Below are positions 7,435 through 16,090 of a DNA stretch of 42,774 bases, piece by piece. This DNA comes from Bacteroidales bacterium (GTDB lineage: Bacteria; Bacteroidota; Bacteroidia; Bacteroidales; F082): contig JACCQN010000030.1 in the NCBI GenBank assembly GCA_015709215.1, forward strand, positions 1-42,774. Direction: 5' to 3'. The notes beneath the pieces are model-generated. The model was not told the origin of the DNA and ran no database searches. It saw nothing but the letters and a program-made list of their open reading frames with translations. Position numbers and translations under genes: made by a program. Every line of letters begins with the position of its first letter. Position 1 is the first letter of the stretch.

Positions 7435-10257
7435 TTAATAAAGAGCCGAGATATTAATGCCAAAAAGGAATTCGAAGACGGCTTGGTTGTTGTAAAAAGT
7501 TTGGGAGAAACGACCTCCAAGTATTACCGGAGCGGGTAAGTTCAAGAAATGCCAGTCGGTATAGAGTTCGGCTCCTGCACTAGCCAGTTCGGGGCTGTGA
7601 GCGTCTGAGGATTTCAAATAATCAACAAAGAGGGTCATTCGTATTCTTTGCAGGTAAAAGAAGGCGGGCAGGATGAGATCGGGATAGGCCAGGGGGAAAG
7701 CGTAATCCATCATAAGCACATTAGCATCGATGGGATAAAGATTTTTATATCCTCTTGGATAACGGATGATACGGCTGAAGTTATAGTTGCTTTCATGCCT
7801 CAGTTGTCGGGCGGCATAAAAGCGCAAGCCATGATGTGATAATAAGCCCGGGAAGTAAAGGCTGGCACTGAGGGCGATCTGTTGGTTGAGGTTGTCATCG
7901 AACAAGGAATGTTGAAAAACGAGCTGTAATTGCTGACCCCAACGGGGATAGAGGTCGCGTTTGGATTGACGCAGCTGGTTATAGGCAAAGAGCTGCAGGT
8001 TAATCAGGCTGAAATCGTTATCTCTGAACCGAAGTGCAATATCAGCATCCATTTTTCGGTTTAGTTGTTCCCAGCCAGCAAAAGGCTGAACACCCCGCAG
8101 GTATTTGTTGCGCGTAAAATTCAGGGGCAGACTCAAGCCAAGCTTAGCGGAAGTTTCGTACCATTTAAGATCAACAATTTCACCGTTTTCAGGATGTTGT
8201 ATAATGTCTCTTCGCAGCCCATGGCTAAGATCAAAATCCACAACCGGATACCAGCCCCGGTATTGCAGACGCAGGCTTGTTTTTCCGGTTTGTTCGTTCA
8301 GGTCGTAGCTGTAACCAGCTTCGGCCACCATGGTGCTGAGGCTGTTTTGGGAAAAGAGGCTGATGCCCGGTTTCAGGCTGGTATTGTCCACATCAACAAA
8401 AACAGGCGACCAGCTGTGCAGGTTAAACAGGTTTGCAGCCTTGCTGTATTTTTTCACTGGCAGGCCGGCCTGATCCATTGTAATGGTGTCTATCAGCAGG
8501 CTGCCCATGAGGCTCAGTTCGTTGGCAAGTTTGAAGTTGCCCCGGTTAGGCCAATCAAGAGGCTTCATGTAGCGTTTATCCTTTTGGATTTTTTCCAGCC
8601 TGAAGCCATCGGCCTGATAATTAGCCAGGACGAGTGAATTGTTTTTGGGATTCCACACGGCATCAGCTGCAGCAAACTCGAGTTGAGTAAGTTGATAAAG
8701 TTTTTTATCGGATAAGCTGAGGGCAAAAATCTGGCTGCTTTCATCAAAAGAACCGCTGAATAGCACCATATCTGTGGTAACATCTGTGAGCAGGATATCA
8801 GCAAATGTAAACGGGCTCAACTGATGTGAAGCTTTGGTAATGAGATCGATAACAAAAATAGCCTTACCTTGTTCAGCTGTTGCGATCAGTATAACAGATT
8901 TGCCGTTGGGATGCCATTTTGGAAGGGAGAGGAAGTAATTTTCGATGGAAATATGATCCAGTAACCAACCGTTTTCTGCGCTAAGAATTACCAGACCCGA
9001 CTTTCCGGAAGTTTCTTGTTGGATGGCTGCAATCAGGCTGTCGTTAGGGCTGATAGCCGGTGCGAAGTATTTGCTTTTATGCGTGAGCTGTTTGATATTA
9101 CCAGATTTTGTGTCAGCAATTTTAATCACCGCATAGCTTTGATTAGGCCAGCGCACATCCGGTTGAAGCTCAGCCCACACCACTTTTGATGTTCCCACGG
9201 AAAGCGACTGTTGATAAATGGCTCCCGGAAGCAGCCAATTTGTTGTTTTGCCATTAGAATCAATTTTTACCAATCGGTTCACATCATTAATGGCAGTTTT
9301 AAGCGCCAGAATATTGCCATCGGGCAGTAATTGCGGGAAACGATAATTGGTGTAAGCATGGTGTGTGGGGCTAATTATTTCGGCAGGTGTGCTAGGTGCG
9401 ACTTTTTCGAGCTGCCATTGTTCGTAGAGGTCGAACATGGTTTCCTGATAAAGTCTGTTTTTTCCTTGACCGGTTATTTTTTTGATACCGGTGTTGAAGG
9501 GAGTAAGCGACCAGGGGTTATGGGCTGTTAGCATCAATGTTTTTTCCCAGAGTGCGGGGCCATATTTTACTTTGTTATGACCGACAAGGAAATAACCAAG
9601 TTCGTAAATATCAGGGGTATAATCCTTGTAAGAGCCGAAATAAGCTTTGTCGTAAACATAAAAGCCTTTTTGCAGCAATTGTGCTTTGAGTTTGGCCAGA
9701 AAAATCCCGTCGCGGCCACGGCCGGAATGGCTGAGCATGGTTTCGTTAACCACGGCATCGCCTTCGATAAACCAGAGCGGCACAAAAGCCCCCAGCAAGG
9801 CAGCAGTGGCCTGTTGGCCCAGTGCTATATTTAAAACTTTGCCGGCCGAGCCGTCAGCTAATTTTTGTAGCTGTGCCACATGGCGTAATTCATGTGTAGC
9901 CAGTTGTTTGAACCAGTTTTGGGCATAACCGTCCTGCGGAGGTGTGGTGTAAAAGTCGAGGCGGCGGGGCGCCCAGGCCACGGAGGCATTAGAGATAGGA
10001 GATCGGGTGTGGAGGATAAGGTCGGATTTTACGGCGGGGCTGATCAGATCGAGCCGGCTGGCAGCATAGGTTTTATCGAGCAGCGAAGCCAATTGCTGTG
10101 CCTGAGATTCGTTTTCGTGCGGAAAAATGATTCGGAATTGTTCAGTTTGTATTTGTTTCCACCGGATGGAAGCCGGATCTTCTCCGCTAAGGTAGTATTG
10201 CGACCGCATAGTGAGTGAAAAAAAGAGAAAAAGTATGATCCAGCTGAGTTTTTTCAT
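7435..10257 (-). CDS. Peptidase MA-like/TolB-propeller/beta-barrel fusion protein
   Basis: This 940-residue envelope protein has a signal peptide; the methionine followed by KKLSW is preferred as start. Residues about 30-260 resemble a peptidase MA-like gluzincin domain: HELRH at 122-126, with a WFIEGDA stretch giving the third ligand Glu165, so a complete zinc site is present. Residues about 290-600 contain TolB/WD40-like propeller blades, recognisable by S.PNDSLIAAI- and W.PNGKSVIL-type strands. The C-terminal 300 residues are amphipathic strands rich in Tyr/Phe/Trp ending in a terminal tyrosine, as expected of an outer-membrane beta-barrel. It would join a periplasmic protease and propeller to an outer-membrane anchor. 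It stands alone. Substrate and protease activity are unproven. Confidence 0.75.
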   Translation of the reverse strand: MKKLSWIILFLFFSLTMRSQYYLSGEDPASIRWKQIQTEQFRIIFPHENESQAQQLASLLDKTYAASRLDLISPAVKSDLILHTRSPISNASVAWAPRRLDFYTTPPQDGYAQNWFKQLATHELRHVAQLQKLADGSAGKVLNIALGQQATAALLGAFVPLWFIEGDAVVNETMLSHSGRGRDGIFLAKLKAQLLQKGFYVYDKAYFGSYKDYTPDIYELGYFLVGHNKVKYGPALWEKTLMLTAHNPWSLTPFNTGIKKITGQGKNRLYQETMFDLYEQWQLEKVAPSTPAEIISPTHHAYTNYRFPQLLPDGNILALKTAINDVNRLVKIDSNGKTTNWLLPGAIYQQSLSVGTSKVVWAELQPDVRWPNQSYAVIKIADTKSGNIKQLTHKSKYFAPAISPNDSLIAAIQQETSGKSGLVILSAENGWLLDHISIENYFLSLPKWHPNGKSVILIATAEQGKAIFVIDLITKASHQLSPFTFADILLTDVTTDMVLFSGSFDESSQIFALSLSDKKLYQLTQLEFAAADAVWNPKNNSLVLANYQADGFRLEKIQKDKRYMKPLDWPNRGNFKLANELSLMGSLLIDTITMDQAGLPVKKYSKAANLFNLHSWSPVFVDVDNTSLKPGISLFSQNSLSTMVAEAGYSYDLNEQTGKTSLRLQYRGWYPVVDFDLSHGLRRDIIQHPENGEIVDLKWYETSAKLGLSLPLNFTRNKYLRGVQPFAGWEQLNRKMDADIALRFRDNDFSLINLQLFAYNQLRQSKRDLYPRWGQQLQLVFQHSLFDDNLNQQIALSASLYFPGLLSHHGLRFYAARQLRHESNYNFSRIIRYPRGYKNLYPIDANVLMMDYAFPLAYPDLILPAFFYLQRIRMTLFVDYLKSSDAHSPELASAGAELYTDWHFLNLPAPVILGGRFSQTFYNNQAVFEFLFGINISALY

Positions 10258-10388
10258 GGAAATGAGCATATTGTCATCACTTTTAAGGTGAAGTATCGTG
10301 ATCTGTTTAGCAGATATTTTAGTTTATTTATTCGAATCAGATATGTTTTTTAGTTTGATTTACAAGGATTCATGTTGACCTATTTTTG

Positions 10389-10699
10389 CTACAATCTTTT
10401 AAATAAACTAGTTGGATCCTGACGAGAATCAAAAATCGTTACAATGTCTATCCTTGAACCTTTTATCCTGTAATAAAGCGTGGTTTGTTTTGTGATGACG
10501 CATTTATGAAGACCTTTAATTACCTCTGTTTAGGAAAAATTTCAGGATTTGATTGAATTATCAATTTATGAATAAAGTTATTCTTCAGCTCGGAGGATCA
10601 TTCTGCTTCCAGATATTCAAGTAGGTTTTCCAGTTTGATTTTTGCTCGCCCTGATAAGTGAACTGTTTTATTTAGTTGTTTCTTTTTTGGGTTATTCAT
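10389..10699 (-). pseudogene. Decayed ParE/RelE-family toxin
   Basis: No open frame spans this stretch, but conceptual translation across three frames gives a ParE-like toxin. It begins MNNPKKKQLNKTVHLSGRA, then KLENLLEYLEAE, where the normally following Trp codon is a TGA stop. The same frame continues SELKNNFIHK, a gap of about six residues, then QSNPEIFPKQ. After a frameshift it resumes as KGLHKCVITKQTTLYYRIKG and IVTIFDSRQDP to a stop at 10389. The start lies four bases after the antitoxin stop, the normal arrangement. One nonsense codon, one small deletion and one frameshift make it inactive, leaving an orphan antitoxin. Confidence 0.85.
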
Positions 10700-10702
10700 G
10701 GA

Positions 10703-10924
10703 TTAGATGGAACGGTATTTTTGCATAAATGCTTCATAGGGATAGGAATCGCCACGTTCAATTTCTTGAATTACTTTTAAAATATCTTCCTTTTCAGCTT
10801 GCGATATGGAATTCCAAAAATCGTTTTCTTTTACAAAAAATTCTTTGATTTTCTTTAGCACCTCTGGAATCTCAGTATTGAGAATTAATTTTATGAGGGC
10901 AATTTTTTCAGCATATACATTCAT
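10703..10924 (-). CDS. Antitoxin of a ParDE/RelBE-like module
   Basis: The 73-residue acidic protein looks like the helical antitoxins that precede ParE-type toxins in Bacteroidota. The C-terminal part has a DFWNSISQAEKEDI stretch and an ERGDSYPYEAFMQKYR tail, which normally wraps around the toxin. The N-terminal half (LIKLILNTEIPEVLKKIKEFF) would dimerise. The reading frame is intact although the toxin gene four bases downstream is broken. It may persist as an anti-addiction protein against related toxins or simply be decaying more slowly. Family assignment comes from context plus the tail motif. Confidence 0.75.
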   Translation of the reverse strand: MNVYAEKIALIKLILNTEIPEVLKKIKEFFVKENDFWNSISQAEKEDILKVIQEIERGDSYPYEAFMQKYRSI

Positions 10925-11035
10925 TTTACAGTAGTTTGGGGATGCAACAAATTTTATCTTAACAAAACCACTAAAGCATATGGTTTATTCCAACATTAAA
11001 ACAAAAATACTTCTATTTTGTCAAAAAAGCGATAA

Positions 11036-11069
11036 CAAAAAAAGCCGAAGCAATGCTACTCCGGCTTTT
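11036..11069 (-). terminator. Intrinsic terminator of the etf operon
   Basis: AAAAGCCG and CGGCTTTT arms enclose a loop of about 14 bases. On the minus strand the hairpin is followed by a run of seven T residues. It starts 20 bases after the etfA stop codon. Confidence 0.8.
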
Positions 11070-11089
11070 AGGTTTTAAAAAAAAGGATA

Positions 11090-12058
11090 TCAGGCCTTCA
11101 GTTCTTTAACGGCTTCGATAAACTGCGGCAACACCTTAAACACATCACCTACGATGCCATAATCGGCAGCTTGGAAGATAGGTGCTTCGGGATCTTTGTT
11201 CACGGCCACTATCACTTTGGATGAGCTCACCCCGCCCAGATGTTGAATAGCACCAGAAATGCCAAAGGCGAAATAGAGATTAGGAGCTATAATTTTTCCG
11301 GTTTGGCCAACATGCTCAGCATGCGGACGCCAGCCTTCATCCGAAACAGGACGCGAACAAGCGGTAGCTGCACCCAGAATGTCGGCCAGTTCTTCGAGCA
11401 GACCCCAGTTGTCGGCGGCTTTCATGCCTCGGCCGCCCGAAACCACAATTTCGGCATCCTGCAGCAAGACTTTTCCGGTAACTTTGTTGCTGCTCACCAC
11501 AGTAGTCCCGAAGTCGGAAGCCGCAAGGCCGGCATCAAAAGCGGTGAGTGTTGTATCAAGATTTTTTTCGACCAGCCCAAAGGTATTGACTGCCAGCGTA
11601 AGGATTTTATGCGCTGATTTGATGTTAATATGTGCAAAGGCTTTGCCGGTGAATACCATTTTTTTAACCACAAAAGGCTCTGTGCTGATTGGCAAGCCCT
11701 GAACAGCAGAAACCAATCCTGCCTTCATTTTTACAGCCAAACGAGGCGAAACAGCCTTGCCTAAGTTATTATTGGCCATTACCACAATACTGGCATTTGT
11801 TTGTTGGGCAGCGGCAAAAAGTGCTTTGGCGATAGCGCTGTTGTCGAGGGTATTGTAAGCTTCATTGGTATCGGAAAGCACTTCCGGAATGCCATATTTA
11901 CCCAATGTTTTTAGGGTGGCTTCGTCCACTTTTCCCAGCGAAACGGCTTTTACGGGCAGTTGAAGTTTTTCGGCCAGTTGAGCGCCATAAGAAGCCAGTT
12001 CATAGCTAAGTTTTTTGAGTTTACCATCCCAGTTTTCTAAATAAACGAGTACTGACAT
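11090..12058 (-). CDS. etfA: Electron transfer flavoprotein alpha subunit
   Basis: The 322-residue EtfA pairs with EtfB to carry electrons from acyl-CoA and other flavin dehydrogenases to the quinone pool. The N-terminal Rossmann-like domain resembles EtfB. The C-terminal FAD domain (about 195-320) shows the classic SGGRGM, a CSRPVSDEGW stretch, GQTGKIIAPNLYFAFGISGA with the FAD phosphate loop, and the NKDPEAPIFQAADYGIVGD signature. It follows etfB by 20 bases on the minus strand and is closed by a strong terminator. All parts of the subunit are present and the length is normal. No ETF dehydrogenase or bifurcating partner lies beside it, so the electron donor is unknown. Confidence 0.96.
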   Translation of the reverse strand: MSVLVYLENWDGKLKKLSYELASYGAQLAEKLQLPVKAVSLGKVDEATLKTLGKYGIPEVLSDTNEAYNTLDNSAIAKALFAAAQQTNASIVVMANNNLGKAVSPRLAVKMKAGLVSAVQGLPISTEPFVVKKMVFTGKAFAHINIKSAHKILTLAVNTFGLVEKNLDTTLTAFDAGLAASDFGTTVVSSNKVTGKVLLQDAEIVVSGGRGMKAADNWGLLEELADILGAATACSRPVSDEGWRPHAEHVGQTGKIIAPNLYFAFGISGAIQHLGGVSSSKVIVAVNKDPEAPIFQAADYGIVGDVFKVLPQFIEAVKELKA

Positions 12059-12078
12059 TGTTCTTATTTTATTAGGTT

Positions 12079-12822
12079 TTACAATACTTTGGCTTCTTCG
12101 TGCAGGATTCGGATAAGACTGGCAGCCTGATCTTCTTCAACCATTTTGCAAGCCGCTTTAGCGGGAGGCAGTTCAAAATATTCAAAAGCAGTAAGGGCTT
12201 CTGCATCAGCCGCAGCGATAACATTCAGTGGTTTTTTGCGGGCCATCATAATGCCACGCATAGCCGGGATACGAGGTTCTTTGGCAATGCCTTTCTGCAC
12301 TACGGCAAGCAGAGGAAGCGACATGCTGAGTTGTTGAGCTCCGCCATCAATTTCGCGACTTATTTTAAGCAGGTCGCCTTCCAGGTCGATGCCTGAGACG
12401 GCCGAAACAGACTTCCTGTTGAGCAGTTCGGCCAGCATACCGCCAACGGCAGTGCCATTGTAGTCGGCGTTTTCGATACCAGCGAGGATAAGATCGTAAT
12501 CGGCAGCCACGGCAGCCAGTTGAGTGGCGACATACAAGGCATCCAGCGGGTCGGCATCAATTCGGATTGCCTCGTCGGCGCCAACGGCAAGAGCTTTGCG
12601 CAAAGTGGCTTCTGTTTCGCTTCGGCCAACATTGGCTACTACAATTTTTTCGATAGCAGCACCGTGTGCTTCTTTCAGTTCAATGGCGCGTGTGAGGGCG
12701 AGTTCGTCCCAGGGATTGATGATCCACTGCACACCGCTGGCATCAATTGCCGTATTGTCGGCATTGAATTTGATTTTGGTGGTTGTGTCAGGCACATTAC
12801 CAATTAAAACCAGAATTTTCAT
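12079..12822 (-). CDS. etfB: Electron transfer flavoprotein beta subunit
   Basis: The 247-residue EtfB starts at the MKILVLIGNVPDT methionine at 12822. Upstream codons of the longer frame lie in the untranslated leader and lack family similarity. The INPWDELALTRAIEL stretch near residue 36 and the VGADEAIRID segment near 99 match the family, and the AMP-binding loop region at 118-130 (LAGIENADYNGTAVGG) is intact. It binds AMP and completes the FAD site of EtfA. A TATATTTG promoter element sits 122 bases upstream of the start, leaving a long leader of about 115 bases. Confidence 0.95.
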   Translation of the reverse strand: MKILVLIGNVPDTTTKIKFNADNTAIDASGVQWIINPWDELALTRAIELKEAHGAAIEKIVVANVGRSETEATLRKALAVGADEAIRIDADPLDALYVATQLAAVAADYDLILAGIENADYNGTAVGGMLAELLNRKSVSAVSGIDLEGDLLKISREIDGGAQQLSMSLPLLAVVQKGIAKEPRIPAMRGIMMARKKPLNVIAAADAEALTAFEYFELPPAKAACKMVEEDQAASLIRILHEEAKVL

Positions 12823-12944
12823 AGTGTATTGACTTTTTATTGCAATTTGTTTCGCATGAAAACCTGCTGAATCCGAATACTTTATCAAAGTTTACTTCAC
12901 CAAAAAGGGATGAAAATAATCGGGTCATCAGCTGCATAATGCGG

Positions 12945-12952
12945 CAAATATA
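12945..12952 (-). promoter_or_regulatory. Predicted -7 promoter element of etfB-etfA
   Basis: The minus strand reads TATATTTG, a perfect TAnnTTTG match, in the intergenic space ahead of etfB. The implied leader of about 115 bases could carry regulation, but no structure was resolved. Confidence 0.4.
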
Positions 12953-13051
12953 GCACATAATTTTTTTCTGCTCAGGCTTCCGTCCATGCTTTTCGCCCAG
13001 ATCTGAAACATTCCGGCATTTCATGCGTTAGTTCAGCTGAGGAAATAAGGC

Positions 13052-13059
13052 TAATTTTG
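13052..13059 (+). promoter_or_regulatory. Predicted -7 promoter element of the S41 protease gene
   Basis: TAATTTTG matches the TAnnTTTG consensus 28 bases before the chosen ATG at 13088. Confidence 0.5.
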
Positions 13060-13087
13060 TGCTTCAAATTTGATAATCCTTTTAATT

Positions 13088-14704
13088 ATGCTAAAGAAAC
13101 CATTTGTTTATCTTCCACTGATATTTTCGCTCCTGTTGGCAGGAGGCATCTGGCTGGGCATGAGGCTGTCTGTTGATGACCAGCCGTATCAGATGCTCCG
13201 TATTCAGGGGCATAGCAGCAGTAAGCTTGATAATATCCTCACGTATATCGAAAATGATTATGTGGATGAGGTAGATCGAAAAACGCTTGAAAACGAGGCT
13301 ATTGCTGCCATGATCGAAAAGCTTGATCCGCATAGTGATTTTATCACAGCAGAGGAGTTCCATGAAATGAATGATCCGCTTCTGGGAAAGTTTGAAGGGA
13401 TAGGAGTTTCCTTTCGGATCGAAAAAGATACTATCACGGTTATCAGTCCGCTCAAAGGAGGTCCATCCGAAAAAGTAGGCATAATGGCGGGCGACCGTAT
13501 TATTTTTATCGAAGATACGCTGGTTGCAGGAGTGGGAGTGACAAACCGCGATGCGATGCGTAAGCTAAAAGGCGATAAGGGAACCAAAGTGCGGGTAAAA
13601 GTATTGCGCAGGGGTGTTGACGGCTTAATTGACTTTACTATTACGCGCGATGTGATTCCGACTTATAGCCTGGATATTGCCTATATGCTGGACGAAAAGA
13701 TTGGTTTTATACGGCTTAATAAGTTCAGCGCCACCACGCACGAAGAATTTTTGGAAGCAGCACTGAAGCTTCTCAATCAGGGGATGCAACAGCTTATTCT
13801 TGATTTGAGGGGTAATACCGGTGGATTTTTGAGTGCTGCGCGTGATGTTTCGGATGAATTTCTGGACGATGGCAAGCTGATCGTTTATACCGAGGGCAAA
13901 AATCGTCCGCGATCGTTTGCCTTTGCAACACAAAAGGGTTTGTTGCAAAATATTCCGGTCGCTGTTTTGATTGATGAAGGATCGGCTAGTGCGAGCGAGA
14001 TAGTTGCCGGTGCAATTCAGGACAACGACAGGGGCATAATAGTAGGCCGTCGATCTTTTGGTAAAGGTTTGGTGCAGGAGCAATTACCGCTTCCGGATGG
14101 GTCGGCTTTGCGTTTGACTGTTGCCAGGTATTACACACCAACAGGTCGTTCTATTCAAAAGCCTTATAATGGAGATAAGATGGAATATCATCACGAAGCT
14201 ATAGAACGCTACGAAAATGGCGAGCTGATGCATCCCGACAGCATACATTTTGCTGATTCATTAAAATATACTACCCCCGGTGGTAAAATTGTTTACGGCG
14301 GCGGAGGCATCATGCCCGATGTGTATGTGAGTCTGGAAGTGGATAGCAGTATGGTTTATTATAACCGTTTGGCCAATAGTGGCTTGTTGTTTCAATTTGC
14401 CTTTGAATATGCTGATGCACACCGGCCTGGGCTGAGCAGTTATGGATCACCGGAGACCTTTGCAGCGCAATTCAGGTTTACGGATGCGATTTATGAGGAA
14501 TTAGCTGCTTTTGCTGCAGAAAAAGGGATTATTGGCAATCGTAAAGAGAAAAAACTGGCACGCGAGAAAACCGGCATTTTATTCAAAGCTTATGTGGGAC
14601 GTAATATATATGATGAAGCCGGCTTTTATCCCATTTACCGTGATATCGACAATGTTTTGCAACAAGCTATTAAAGCCCTCAGGAAAACAGACAGTCCTGT
14701 GTGA
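13088..14704 (+). CDS. CtpA-type S41 carboxy-terminal processing peptidase
   Basis: The 538-residue protease begins with an uncleaved or cleavable N-terminal hydrophobic segment (residues 5-24), placing the enzyme in the periplasm. An N-terminal helical region is followed by a PDZ domain (about 100-185) and the S41 core. The catalytic serine is Ser303 in GSASASE and the general-base lysine is Lys326 in SFGKGLVQ, so the Ser/Lys dyad is complete. The RSIQKPY motif that follows is also typical. Such proteases trim C-termini of envelope proteins. The ATG at 13088 is chosen over the in-frame upstream ATT/ATG codons because it suits a signal anchor and the promoter element. Its stop overlaps the start of the histidine kinase (TGATG), linking their expression. 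Confidence 0.92.
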   Translation: MLKKPFVYLPLIFSLLLAGGIWLGMRLSVDDQPYQMLRIQGHSSSKLDNILTYIENDYVDEVDRKTLENEAIAAMIEKLDPHSDFITAEEFHEMNDPLLGKFEGIGVSFRIEKDTITVISPLKGGPSEKVGIMAGDRIIFIEDTLVAGVGVTNRDAMRKLKGDKGTKVRVKVLRRGVDGLIDFTITRDVIPTYSLDIAYMLDEKIGFIRLNKFSATTHEEFLEAALKLLNQGMQQLILDLRGNTGGFLSAARDVSDEFLDDGKLIVYTEGKNRPRSFAFATQKGLLQNIPVAVLIDEGSASASEIVAGAIQDNDRGIIVGRRSFGKGLVQEQLPLPDGSALRLTVARYYTPTGRSIQKPYNGDKMEYHHEAIERYENGELMHPDSIHFADSLKYTTPGGKIVYGGGGIMPDVYVSLEVDSSMVYYNRLANSGLLFQFAFEYADAHRPGLSSYGSPETFAAQFRFTDAIYEELAAFAAEKGIIGNRKEKKLAREKTGILFKAYVGRNIYDEAGFYPIYRDIDNVLQQAIKALRKTDSPV

Positions 14705-16011
14705 TGCTTGCTGAAATCATTTTGATTAGTGCTTCCTTTCTGCTTCGGCTGGCGACCTTTGCCGTGGTGGTAAACTATGTGAGCCTTTCAAGGCATCGCG
14801 TCGCCTGGTGGATGATTGCAGCAGCCATGATTTTAATGGCCATGGAAAATCTTTTTCAGCTGCTTGCCATCGAAGGGATTTCTGATCTGGCAGTCGGAAA
14901 AACTGTGCCGCCGGTTGCAGGATTTGTCGTGTCTCTTCTGATGCTTAGCGGTACCATTATGATTGGCACAATTTTGAAGCGACTTTCGAAAGCCGAGCGC
15001 ACAAAGCTTAGCATAAATAGTCGCTATCAGATGCTGTTCAACACCAGTTCGGATCAGATTTTTGTGATTGAGACCAGCGGGCAAATTCTGGAGGTGAATC
15101 AGGCAGCCTGCGAGAGGCTTGAGTTTACGCGTGAGGAGTTGCTGAATCGTAGTTTTGCCTCGCTCAAGGCCAGCAATAATACCGAAGGTGTGTTGGATCA
15201 TCTGGATGAAATCAGACAGCGCAAGATGCATATCTTCGAAACCGAGCTGCTTACGCGAAACGGGAAAAAGATTCCTGTGGAGATGAGCTGCAGGCTGATA
15301 GAAATTGATGAAAGGCCTTGCATCACCTGTGTGGCAAGGAGTATTTCGGCACGCAAAGAGCTGGAGAAGCGCGTACTGATTGCCACTATCGAAACCGAAG
15401 AAAACGAACGAAGCCGTTTTGCCCGTGAAATTCACGACGGCCTTGGGCCTTTGCTTTCGACCATCAAGCTGTATGTGAACGAGCTGGAGTACAACGAAAA
15501 GAAATCAGGGCATGATGCTAATATTCAATACATCAACAAATTGATTGATGAAGCTGTGAGCAGTGCCCGCAACATAGCCAACAATATCACACCAAAAATC
15601 ATTACCGATTATGGTCTCATCCGATCGCTTGAGAATTTTTGCCAGTCGCTCAATGCAACTAAACTATTGGAAATCAACTTTCAACACGAGCATCTGTCTT
15701 CGCATTTGGGATCCACAATCGAGCTTACACTTTATCGTATCATTACTGAGCTGATTAACAATACCATCAAGCATGCGCAGGCACAGCGGGTGCATATCGA
15801 ATTGATGCAGGAAGCCAGCAGAATCAGGCTAAGCTACCACGACGACGGTATTGGTTTTGATCTGGATGAGGCATTAGAAAAATCGGAGCAAACACTAGGT
15901 TTGAAGAATATCATCAGCAGGGTGCGATCGCTCAAAGGTAATTTTTCATTCAGAAATACACGTCCCGGCATTGAAATACTGATTGATTTAGATGCTGAGC
16001 AGGCGAAATAG
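14704..16011 (+). CDS. Membrane PAS-domain histidine kinase (HisKA_3 type)
   Basis: The 435-residue sensor kinase has about three N-terminal membrane helices (residues 3-27, 35-57, 70-93), a PAS domain at about 103-215, a HisKA_3 dimerisation domain with the phosphoacceptor His244 in FAREIHDGLGPLL, and an HATPase domain (about 335-432) showing the N box ELINNTIKHA and the DDGIGFD motif. This NarL-type kinase should phosphorylate the response regulator 80 bases downstream. The ATG at 14704 shares a base with the protease stop codon (TGATG), so the two are translationally coupled. The signal is unknown; the PAS domain lies after the membrane helices and probably senses a cytoplasmic or membrane-borne cue. 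Confidence 0.92.
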   Translation: MLAEIILISASFLLRLATFAVVVNYVSLSRHRVAWWMIAAAMILMAMENLFQLLAIEGISDLAVGKTVPPVAGFVVSLLMLSGTIMIGTILKRLSKAERTKLSINSRYQMLFNTSSDQIFVIETSGQILEVNQAACERLEFTREELLNRSFASLKASNNTEGVLDHLDEIRQRKMHIFETELLTRNGKKIPVEMSCRLIEIDERPCITCVARSISARKELEKRVLIATIETEENERSRFAREIHDGLGPLLSTIKLYVNELEYNEKKSGHDANIQYINKLIDEAVSSARNIANNITPKIITDYGLIRSLENFCQSLNATKLLEINFQHEHLSSHLGSTIELTLYRIITELINNTIKHAQAQRVHIELMQEASRIRLSYHDDGIGFDLDEALEKSEQTLGLKNIISRVRSLKGNFSFRNTRPGIEILIDLDAEQAK

Positions 16012-16058
16012 TCGAATTATTTAAATGGATATCCGATATTTATTCCTAGGATAACCCC

Positions 16059-16066
16059 TATCTTTG
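16059..16066 (+). promoter_or_regulatory. Predicted -7 promoter element of the response regulator
   Basis: TATCTTTG matches TAnnTTTG 25 bases ahead of the response regulator ATG, suggesting it can be transcribed separately from the kinase. Confidence 0.5.
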
Positions 16067-16090
16067 TTGTGAAAAAATAAACAGTAACTT

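Noticed and set aside
7245-7457. 70-codon open frame on the plus strand
   Set aside because: Basic, low-similarity sequence in an intergenic repeat-bearing stretch, overlapping the end of a real gene; no start signal or family match.
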